DNA of 64,000 nt from Malurus cyaneus samueli (taxonomy: Eukaryota; Chordata; Aves; Passeriformes; Maluridae). Below the pieces are notes generated by a model. It saw nothing but the letters and a program-made list of their open reading frames with translations, was not told where the DNA came from and did no database searches. Both the position numbers and the translations under genes were made by a program. The stretch is from assembly GCA_009741485.1 (NCBI GenBank), contig CM019236.1:46371482-46435481 (forward strand). The letters run 5' to 3'. Shown piece after piece: positions 41,401-53,400 of the stretch. Positions within the stretch are counted from its first letter, which is position 1. Every line of letters begins with the position of its first letter.

Positions 41401-44400
41401 TGATAGTTTCAAACATATTATTAGATAATGCTTTAGTTTTTGTGGTGTTTGCTTTTGATTGAAGTTGGAGAGTGTACACTGAAGCAGAAATAGGTGGATT
41501 AGACACAACATATTTAGTTTCAGGTGCTTCAGGAAAAGCAGCACTGATGTGTCCTTGCAAAGTAGCTATCCACTGCAGTCTTTCTTCATAATCTGTCACT
41601 GCAGCATTGAGATTCCCAGTGATGCACATTTCTATCTGGATTCTTGCTTTTTTCCGTCATCAGTTAAAGGTGGTTTGGTGATTTTCTTCCTCCAGTTCCA
41701 GTTCTCCTTTTTAATACTTCTGTGGTAGTAAATGGCAATTTGCTCATGTGTTTCATTGAACCTAAATGCTATTTGAGAGCAAAAGGCTCTCAGTGTTTCA
41801 TTCTGCACTACAAAATACTTGCAAGCTGTAAGGGAAGCATGGAAGTGGACCCCAACATATCTGCTTTACAATGTGTGTTAACAGACTGCATTATTAACCA
41901 GTTGTGTGGGTATTACAGCTGGTGTGTGTGGCTTTCACTTAATATTTCTAACATTTCTAGAATTGCAAGTGATAGCTTCTAGTGATTTTGCTCCTTGATG
42001 ATGAATGCAGGTGTACAGATTTATCATGAGATCTGACTGTAACACTGTGCTACACAAAGAGTGACTTTTGTAATAGTTCAGCCCAACTGCAATAAAAAGG
42101 GTATATTCTGTCATTGAAGAATAGTTATGTCTGATTCAAGGTGTGTGTTAATGAAATACAATAATTGTTTCCATTCAGGTAAACAAACTCTAAAGATATT
42201 TGACGGGAATGATGCAGTGAAACGCAATCAATTTCGACTGATTTCAGTTCCAAGGATTGCAAAAAATGAAGAAGTTGTGGTAAGAAACCCAGTAAAAGTC
42301 AATTTTCCAGTATGATACATATAATTCCCTATTACAAAAGTAAAAAGCTAAGTTTTATAAATGTAACTCAACAACAACAAAAATCTGTAAATGGGCTGTA
42401 ATATTATCATGTAATTTGACATCTTCAGTTAGTACTCTTATTTTAAAGCATCTGAAGAAATGGTGACTTTGTTATCTGTAGCGTAATGGCGACCACAGTG
42501 TCAAATTAGACAGTCATTCTGCTTCCCTGTGAAGGATTTTACTGATTAAAGCAATACTGGATAACCAGCTCCTTAGATCTTGTTCCTTTTCTGTAGCAGT
42601 GGTTTGATATTTATCCTGGACGGCCACCAATACTGCACTTGAGTTAATCGGCTTTGAACACTGAAGCTTGCTATAGTTATCCCAACCCCTTGGCTGTGAA
42701 AGTAATTTATATTGATCACATTCTGACCGCTCCCTAGCTTTTCCAGTGCTCCATCTGAGGTGGGAAGATTACTTAGTACAAAATCAAGTGTGCTCTACAG
42801 TTATTTATTTACAGGGCTAGGCAGAGACCCCATGCTGTGAGAAATAAATCCCAGAGGGGGAACTGGGTGATGCCGGGTAGAATTGAGCATGGTTAGGTCT
42901 CAGACCTGGCATAGGAGTCTGAAGAATGTATTCCATCAGAATTTTGTCAATTTAAGGCTAAAGATCGTTAGGATTTTTATCTTGATACTGTGCTCAAAAT
43001 CAACAAGAGTTTTGAAAATAGTTTGTAGTGTTCTGCATGTTGAAGATCTTTAAGAAAAGCTACATATGGGGTAGAAATTATTTAAGAGTGCTTACTTCCC
43101 TTTTAACACATTTTACTAGGCTGGAGTTTTTAATACCAAGGAAGATGAATACAGGTTCTCATAAGTGAGCTGTATTGACTGCAGCATCTGTGTTAGCAGG
43201 GGTGCTGCAGGCATGAGCCCATAATGGATGTAAAATCCCTGTGATCATGTGCGTCTTACAAGGACAGCCCTTTCTTTTCCTCTTCACAGGTGTGAGGTTT
43301 CAGGGCAGTCATGTGGCTGAGAGCCACACTAATTTTTAGCATTCCCTTTGTGCAAGAAGATTGAATTGACAGAGTTGGGTACAATCAAGTGTAATTTACC
43401 ATTTTTCTTGTAGAGTAAATTTTACATATGTGAGTGCAGATTTATTGGACTTGAGTTTTTACATTTGGTCTTAAAATGACTATGCTTTCCAAAAATACTG
43501 TGTTCAAATACACTGATAGCTCAAGTTTTCCTCTTTCAGGTTCACTAAAATTTGTTTTCAGAACTTCACTCGTGTTTTGGGGTTTTTTTGCCATTGCTTA
43601 TGTATCCACTGCTCTGAGGTTATAACATGCATTAAAGGTTCATTTAATAAATCAGGTATTTATAACATCTGTGGCTGTATAGGTAATAATGGTGTCTTTT
43701 TAAGTAAATGTTAATTTATCTTGGTGTGTTTTAGGAGGCTGCTTTGAGGGCGTACTACATAAATGATGACCAGCAGGAGTACGAGCTCCAGACCTTTACG
43801 CAGCAGGTGTTGCTCTCTGATGATGTTATCAACAGGAACGATGCTGTGGAGGACAGCAACTTGGGCTCAGTATTCCGAGAATCTGTTCCTGAAGCTTGGA
43901 TCATCAGAGCCAAACCAAAGGATGAGGAAGTGATCAGAATTTATCCTGCCTGGCTAAAGTGAGTGTTTTCCTTCTTGATGGCAAGGTTATCTCACTTGGC
44001 TATCCCTCTTTAGTCTATTCCTGTTTGTTTTAGTTATTGAAGCTGCAGAACTATAACAGAGGATGTAGTTCCTTTTTCTGCATTTCAAGATGCTTATTTT
44101 CATTATTCTGAATGCGTAATATGCATATTATTAATTTCTATGCCTGGAAACTGTTGGGTTTCTTTACATGCATGGAACATACTGTGCAACTTGTGTAATT
44201 CTGTTGTCATGTGTTTGGTCAGAAAGATGCCACTAACTACATATGTAAACAAATTATTACTTAGATACCCCTTGAAAAAGTGATTTTTTCAAAGAAGTGT
44301 GAAGGAGGGAGATCTACAGTGTAACTTCCCATGTGAGAAGGAGGAGGAAAAAAATAAATTATTTTAAAAACACTGTACAATTTACCACTGAGACAACATG

Positions 44401-47400
44401 AATTTTAAGCATATTTAGCAGTGGAAACAAAATTGTCTGTTGACCTACTAATTTCTGAAGATCTGTGGGATAAAATTTAACGATGTGTTCATTTTGCTGT
44501 TGCAACTGCATTGCCAAGTTTTATAAAAGACTTGCAGGTTATCTTTGTGGTTAGGAAGAAGCTAATCTGCAGTGCTAAAATTGTAATTAGCAGTTTCATG
44601 AGATGAAGATGTTTTCTTGTCCATGGCACTGATACCATATCTGCCATGAGTGTCGGTGAACAACTTTCTTCAACTCATGTAAATACTTGCCTACCCCCAG
44701 AGAGAATGTTATACTTAGTTTAAAAAGGTACATACAGGGTATGTCAAATGATTATCCTAAAATAAGAATTTTTCACTTTAGGGTGGGAATGGCGTATGTT
44801 TCTCTCAGAGTAAATAAGGATAGCACTGTGCAGACTGTGATCAAAGAAGTGCTCCCGTTACTTGGAAGGCAGGTAAGTGACAGATCTTAAGCACATCCAC
44901 ATACCACCTGAGTGACCCCGAAGTATGAATTCTTCTCTTCAAAAAATTCCTGCAATCCCTTCATTTGCAATTAATGCAAATGTTGTTGCCATTTGGTAGA
45001 TTACCTCATGTGACTGGCATGCTGCTCAAAGCTTAAGGCAATCTTCAAAGTAGGCAGGCATGGTTGTTCTGTACTGGAAGGTACCATCAGTGTCTGGCTC
45101 AAGCAGATTTATGTGCATGAACACCATGGTTCTTGGGGTGCAGCATGTTTTTACTCATGGTTTATGTCTTGAAATATTTAAAACATAATTACGTAGCTAC
45201 TCTGCTAATTTTATCTTGTTGGGAAACTGTCAGTCAGTGTGAGGATGATTGTGCTTGTCTCCTAATTCTTTGTGCTGCTTTGCAAAGGAAATTGTAAAGT
45301 CACAGAATATCTCAAGTTAGAAAGGACCCGTAAAGATCACTGAGTCAAACATCCTGCTCATTTCAGGATTACCTAAAACTAAAGTGCATGACTGACAGCA
45401 TTGTCCAGACACTTCTCGAGCTCTCACACACTTGGAGGCATGAACACCTTCCTAGGGATCCTGTTCTGGTGACTGGCCACCCTTTCAGTGAAAAACCTTT
45501 CCCTAACATCTGATTTGAACTCCCCTTGATGTAGCTTGATTCTCTTTTCCTCGGGTCCTATCACTGATCACCAGACAGAGGAGACTGGCACCTCTCCCTT
45601 CACTGTCCATCTTGAGGATGCTGTTGACCATAATGAGGCCCCCTCAGCCTCATCTTCTCCAGGATAAACAAGTCACCTCAGAGAGGTCCTTCCAAGTCTT
45701 GACCTTAAGACTTTTTGTCATCTTGGTTGCTCTGCCCTGGACATACTCAAATGTGTTGATGTCCATCTTACGTTTTGGCACCCAGAACTGCCCCCAGCAC
45801 TGGAGCTGAGGCCACCCCAGGTCAGAGCAGAATGGGACAATCCCCTCCCTTGCCCGGCTGTGATGCTGTGCCTGATGCCCTCAGGACACAGGTGGCCCTC
45901 CAGGCTGTCAGGGCACTGCTGGCTCATGTTCTACTTGCCACCAACCTGATCCATAAGATGTTTTTCCACAGGGCTGCTCTCCAGCTCTCATTCCTCAGTT
46001 CATATTTTTAGCCAGGATCACCCCATCCCAGGCTGAGAATTCAGCAGGAGCTCTTGTTAAGTTTTATGTGGTTGGGGATTGCCCAGCTCTCTAGCTTACC
46101 CAGATCTCTCCATAAGAATCCCCCATGCTTGAGAGAGTCCACAGCACCTCCTAGTTTAGTAACATCTGGAAACTTGCAGTGCATTTGATTCTTTTATCCA
46201 TTTATAAAAACATTAAAGAGCACAGCAAAAATTTTCTCCCTGTGGTGGCAAGTAGCCCTCTAGGGCTACTATCTCTATCTCTGGCCCTCAAGGGCTGCAA
46301 GGAAGGACTCAAGGCTGAAACAGCACTCACGTTCGATTTACAAATATTTTATTTTTTACAATGTTTAATTTTCAATGGTCTGTTATACACTATGTATGGT
46401 ATATAACACAGTAATGTAAACATCAGGCAAAATTATGTCATTCAGAAGCTGTATTCACATGCTGCATCTTTTGGCAGACGGAATGCCTCCAGAATTTCAA
46501 ACTGGTGGAAGTGCTTATGGGCAGTAAGCAAGGTAAGAGAAGGAGCGTTGGCCAAAAGCACATCTCATCTCTGGGTTTTTTTCCCCATTCTAATACAGTC
46601 GCAGTTCATTTTCTGCAGTAAAAACACAAACTTCACGATGATGTTGAAATACTTGATCAGAAGTGATACTTGTTCTTTTCCGTTTTGTGTGCCCTGTGGG
46701 AATAAGGTTCCCCTTCATTATTACATAAAAATTTGTTTGTGGTTTCTGTGCGTATTGACACTTTGGCCCTGTTTTGGGGAGCTGTGTTTAACTGATGTAA
46801 TTTTCTTAATTGCAGCTATTTATTAAAGATAAATTCTAAAGTTCAGATGGCTCCCTTCCTATGTTTTCTTTCTTCCTGATGCAGAAAGTAGAGTAAGTAG
46901 AAAGTAGAGTAAGTAGAGTAGAGTAAGTTGGAGTCCTGATATAGTCCAAGTAATAGGTTTGTGTGTTAGGAAGAACAGAAATCTGCAGCCGTAGCATTGC
47001 CCAAGCATTATATTATCCTGCAGGAGCTGGGCTGCTGTTCTCCAAGTTCACATCCCTTTGTGCTTCAGTATTTGTAAGGTTGCATGGAAGAAATAAAAAA
47101 AAGTTGTGAAATAGTCTAATGCTCTGACCACAGCTGAGTAAATATCTTTGTAATTCAGATACTGTCTGGGTGCTTTGCTTTATTTGTGAGCATTATTGGG
47201 AAGTTGTTTTATAAAGTTATTGGAGCTCTGTGAATGTCATAACCTTGGTTGGTTTGTGGTGCTCTGTTTTAAAGCATCATTTGCAACCTTAATTTAACTG
47301 GAAGTTGCTAGAATTGTTTCAATATTTTGATAAAACACAGAATTTGGTTATTAGTGTGCTTGTTAGGGAATACAGTTTTAAAGTCTGTCAAATAGCTAGA

Positions 47401-50400
47401 TTGTTACCAAAGTACTGCTTGTCTTTTGAATGGGTTCAGGCTGTTTCTTCCCTTTTTTAAAGGAGGATGGTGTTCAAGAACTGAAAAAAGTCAGACTGTT
47501 CCAAGCACCTACATGTTTTTTCTGTTGGATAATAAGTAGCTCAGGCCTGCATGGTCCTTTATGTTAAAATTAGTTGTATGCAGAGCTGTACCTTTTCCCT
47601 ACATTCTTTCTTCTTGTTCTGGTGTAATTGAGCCTGATTATAATTTACATACTTTCTAACATGATTAATGTTCTTGCCCTCTGCAGTTCAGCGCATGGTC
47701 TTGGACAATCAGGAACTGATTCTTAATAGACTCAAGGACATAAGAAAGGTAAATCTGAAAAAGAAATATGATCCTTGTTTTTTTGGGTTTTTTTAATAGC
47801 AAGTACGGTGTCCCCTTTCTTACAGAAAACATGAGTGACTGGTTACCCCTTAAGCAGGCTCAGGGGTAGAGAAGCTAAGTGCTTGAACTGAAGTTTGTTT
47901 CTGTTTATGATATTCTCTAGGCGTAAAGGACATGATTGCTAAGTGCAGAACTATTTTGGATTTTGCTTCATGATACATTTTTGCCAAATGTCGCGTCATT
48001 TATTTTCCTTTATTTTGGTAGACTTCAGTACGTCAGATGAATCAAACAAGATTTTACATCGTGGAAAACAGCAAATCCATTGTACAAGTGAATTTATTTG
48101 TTGGTGGCCTTCCACCTCAGCTTTCCCCTGAAGAATACACAAATATTCTCAAGGAAGAATTAGCTATCAAAAGTAAGTAAACAGGTGCATTTTCAGACAC
48201 AAAAATTTGTATAGAACAAAATGTAGTAGCATTTTTGTAGCTCCCTTTTATTATAATTTTAACTTTCTCTGACCTTATTTTTAAAAATCATTCTGCCTTG
48301 TACTCTCACATGGGCTTTTTTAATCATTTTAATATGCTCATAGTTGCAGGAGACATAGGACAGCTCATTATTTACAGAATAATTATTACTTTATTTCAGT
48401 TATATGTGATTAGACTTTTTTTCTGTGTGTGTGAAAAAGCATTATTTTTTAGAAGAACTGTACATACCTTGAACCATGTGCATGAACGTTCCTTGCCTTT
48501 ATTAACCTTTGACATTTTTTGTGTGATCTTTTCTCTGTGTTATTCATGAGCTCTGTGCCTGATCATGGAGAAGTACAAGCAGTGTGTGCACACGCACATG
48601 GACAAACACCCAGGGAAAAGGATTTATTTTTCTTTTTCAAAGAAGTGTAATTGAATTTTCAAAATTCAAATACTCCTTCAACCAGTATTTTGTATAAACA
48701 GTGTCAGGGACATGTCATGCTTTTTGTTGCAGGAAACAAAGCATTTTTCCCCATCTTTTATGTCACTTCAAGGGGAATTAAACTTGAAATGCTAGAAAGA
48801 ATTCATAGTCACCTTTTATGAAAATCAGTTTAGCTTTTCTTACTTGCAAAGTAAACTTGAGAGGGAAAGTGTTAGCTGGAGGTTCTCCCTATATTTGTAT
48901 AACTTTTAAGATTTATTTATATTGTATTTATGTAACTTTTAAAAATACTTTAAATATTTACTCTAAATGTACCCAAGGTTTTATGTGTTTGTATTTTTAC
49001 TCTTTGCAGCAAATGTAGTATCTGTGAGTCATGTTTATCAAGCACAAGGTAAGCATTAAAATTTTTAGTCTTGCAAACAATGTCTGTGTTCAAAACTGCA
49101 GCCTAACACTAGAGGCTACAAGCTCAGAGTATTTTAGTCTTACTGCATAAGCAAAAAGCCCTTCAGGTAAAATGTAACACGCTGCCTTTATGAAGAGCAG
49201 TGGATTAGTGTTGCCTTATTAAAAAAAAGTTAAAAGGCTGGCTTCATGCCTTGTGTACCAGAAGGTGGTAATATTTCTTCATAAAAATTTGAAATTGCAC
49301 TTCAACTGAATCATCTAACACCACAGAGCTGTTAAAAATCCTTCAAGAGTTCTCTCTTCAAGAATACTAACATTTGGTATGCTTTTGGACTCAGTGGGGC
49401 TATTTCATAGTCATAGTTTTCTAGCAGTGTTAAGAGCTAGAGTTCAACAGCTTGAAAGTTGAAGAAAATAAATACACTCATCTCTGCATTAATCCTTTGA
49501 GCTGTTTCATTGCTTTTGCTGTAGGAATTTTATTTCAGCAAGATCAGAGAAGCCATGAGGTTTCTGAGAGCTGGAGCAGCAGTGGCTCTGGTCTGCTTTA
49601 GTGCAGTGGTCAGGTGGAGATCTGCATTTGGTAGAAACTGAAAGTGTGGAATTTTCTCTTTTTATGTTCAGGTGTTAGAGTTGAGATGTTTCACTTCCTG
49701 TGGCAGTCTTAATTTCCATGACTGCTAAATGGATCTTTCTATAGCATGGTATTTGAAGACTGATGTGTGCTTGCTTTGTGTATTTGCTGTCTCCATGTGA
49801 CTGATACTGACTTGTCACAGGAAAAGCCATAAAACTTTCAGGTGTGCTTTCTCCTGTCCACATTTGTCAGTGGAGAGTACCTGGTTTTGTGATACTCCTC
49901 TCATGTCCCAGCATCATTAAACCAAATTTACATGCATGTGTTTTTTAGATGTCTCTGCTTGAATGTGACTTTTATTGTGACTTTCTTCTTATGTTTTTAT
50001 TTTTTTGTGGTTCTCATAATTTCCTAACTCTCCCTTTGTGTTGCAGCCAGGTTATTTTACCTGTCTACATCTCATATGCTGTCCATTATGCATTTTCATC
50101 TTATCATGCCCTGTTTTTCTCCTCAGCAAGCACCTTACTTTACAATAACTTGTCAGTGTTTGGTTTTGCTTTTCTTCTTTGGCCTTCCCTTCTTCCCCAG
50201 CTTCCCTATTCAGAACCAAAGCCAACATAAAGCTTTAAGCTTGATTCTCAGGCCAAAATTTTGCTTGCAGTAATTCTTATTGAGGTATTGTTAATGAACA
50301 GAACTAATGGATTTTTAATAATGGCATATAAAATGAAACTTGATATCTGTGTCACTTGTACATGATGAGAACAGAATGTTAGCTATGATAAAGAGTATGC

Positions 50401-53400
50401 AAATAGGCCCTATCCCTGAAGCTCAGAGGAAATCTTTAAATATGCATCAGTTCTGTGCTGCAGTTTTTGTCTTCAAACTGCTTTGCTTTAACAAAAATCA
50501 GAGGTGTGTTTGAGGGTAAGGAAGGAAGGTTTAAAAACAGAACAGCCTAATTCGACTGATAACAAATAACTACAGAATAAGTTTTCTGAAAAATGTCCTT
50601 AGTAAGCTGAGTAAACTTTTGTTGTAATATGAGAGCTGTCTTCTAATAGTAATAGAAAATACTAAAAGTAGTTCTGATGCCTCTTTACAGGTGCTGTTGT
50701 ACTCCAAATTTCATGTTTTTCTGAAGCTGAAAGAATATATATGCTAGTTAAAGACACCGTTGTCAATGACAAGCCTCTGAATGCTGTGGTGATTCCTGCA
50801 GTTATGGTAAGAGACAAATTTGAATTTAAAATACGTCTTTAAAGGAAAAAAAACCAAAAACAACTGCCTTAAAACTATTTCTGCTAGAGTTAGCCAAAAT
50901 TACATTTTATTCAAAGAGGCCATACTGTAAGTAGTGTGATTAAAAAAAAAATGCTTCAGAGCCTGCACTTCATGTCTGTGATACATTCAGTGAATTAAAT
51001 CACTTGTCCTGTTCCAGTTTAATTGTCAATATACAGCTCGCTAACTGTACAGCTATAAAGGAGAGCAAACCAGTTTTTTTTCTGTTTGTTTCTTTCAGTG
51101 ATCAAAAAGTTAGGTGGGGTTTCAGTTTTATGTCTTAAAATCTTTACAGAACTTTGTTATGGGAGCTAAATGTGTTTCTTCACTTCAACCATGAAGTGAA
51201 GCACTCCTGCTTATTTTCTTTCCCCCATTCCGTAGCAGAGGCAGTTTGGCCCTGTTTGCCTTTTGAGGATTTCAGAACAGTCTTTTGAAAAACTTAGTGC
51301 AAAAGTCCTTTCACAAAGTCAGGCTGAGGGATTTTTTTTTAACCAAGATTATGTAAATTTTGTCCAAAGAACTGCTGCTGCAGTTACTTTCTGCTGCCGT
51401 GTTGTGTATCTTGCAGTTACTATTTTTCTGGAGTTGCATCATGGCCAGTGCAGTGAGAGTCTTGGTTTGGCTTCTTGGAACTTCGCAGAAGGTCAAAAAC
51501 TTCTAAAAATTACAAAATTTGTGAGAATTATGAAACGACTTTAGACAGGACAGCCTCAAGTTCAGTAGCCATAGTTGCTTATTTACATACCTCACATAGT
51601 TGCTTGCTGACATACCTGCTTTCACTGTTTAAAAATTAGTCCTAGACCTGTCAAGGCTTTTTGAAAGCAAACAAATTGCATTTTGAAAGCATACAATTTG
51701 CATCTTGAAAGCATACAATTTGCATTTTGAAAGCATACAATTTGCATTTTGAAAGCATACAAATTGTTTTTTGTATGAGCAGATACTAGTGGTAGTGCTT
51801 ACATGCAACTGGCAAAATCAAAAGCTATACTGCCTCCAAAAAATGTGACAGCCTTGTTTTAGTGCATGCATAGGAATTATGTTTTAGTGAGGTCCTTAGA
51901 AATCAAGGCCCCCCCTTGTCCAAACTAGGTTTCAGAGTACTTGTTAGGAGAAACAGGAAACAGCATGAACTTCTGGATGCTTGTTTTGGTGGTCTTTAGG
52001 CAAATACATTATGAGGTTGTATTTAGTGTCCGCTGTTTGAAGTGGAACATTCCCCACTCTGGTTACATATGTCTGTTATTCTCACACTGGATATGTTTGA
52101 AGAGAGCTCCTTGATGCCAGGAAAATGTGGATATTGCTATCTGTTATCTGATGTAAGATATTTTTTAGAAACTCCAATTCAGGGGACTAGGGATTCACTT
52201 CTAATAGGTAAGGAGGAGAGAGGGCTGCACATGGGCACAAATATTGTTTCCATTTCATCATGTGTTGTTTATACTTGGTCATCTCACCAAAAAGAGCCAG
52301 GAGTTAATCTAAATTATACATGAAGCAGTTTTTTTTTAATACGATTTGGCCACCCAGCTTATACCATTCACTAATTACCTGGGATAGATTAACGGTTGAT
52401 TGTTGTCATTACTTTGGGTAGCAGTTGCACTAGATAACCTCCTGCAGTACTTTCCAACCCAAGCTATCTTTTTAGTCTATGATAATATTAGTCTTTGTTT
52501 ATAAGTGTGATGATGTAAATACAGTTCCAGGAAATATACAGGAACTGACACAATACTAAATTTACACCATGTTTGACATTTCCTTTTGTGAGTGAAATAC
52601 AAAGAAATTGGGAATGGAGGGCTAATGATTTTTTCAATTCACCAGTTAAATAAAGAAAAAAAACCAACCAGAAAAAAAAAAAAAAAAAACCAACAAACCA
52701 AAATACCCTTCTTGAAAACTGATAAAAGCACAGAAGTATTAGTGGTTAGCAGATTGCTAGTCTTATTTTTCTAAGGTGCAGTTTGCTTACTCTGTGTCTA
52801 ATATACCATCTAAGGAGGGGACACAGTTCTAGTCTGTCATGCTCAGGTGTCCCCAAAGCAATTCACCCTCTTATTACCATTATTGAAAAGTTTGAGTGCA
52901 GAATCAGGTTGCATAAGCTGCTTAAGAAAGTCAAGAAGGTAGTGTTATCAGATACATTGATAATCTTTCTGCTGTTTCAGGCGTTACAGAATTTAATCAA
53001 ACATTTTTTTTCACAATTTTCAAACAAATGAAAATACTCTCTTCACTGGAGTGTGAAAAAGAAAAATACAGTATTTTATAAAGCTGTTTAGCTGCTGTGT
53101 GTAAGGAGCTGCAGGGACAGTTTGGTTTCTTTCTTTGGTATCATGTCAAAGTGAAAGTAATTGTAGGATTGAATCTTTCAATTCAGAGGTAATTTACCAG
53201 AACTTCTTTTGCAGCACTGGCAAGCAGGGAAGTCAGCAGAGAATTGTATGAGGCCAATACCAGCACCAGGTTTTACGGCTTTATCACTAATACCTTTCGC
53301 TAGTAGAGTGTCCTCTGGTATACTGTGTTTAGATTCCTTAAAAGCAGTGGCAAAAGATGCAGAACTTTCCAAAAAAGATGAAACTTTCCAATTTATTCAT

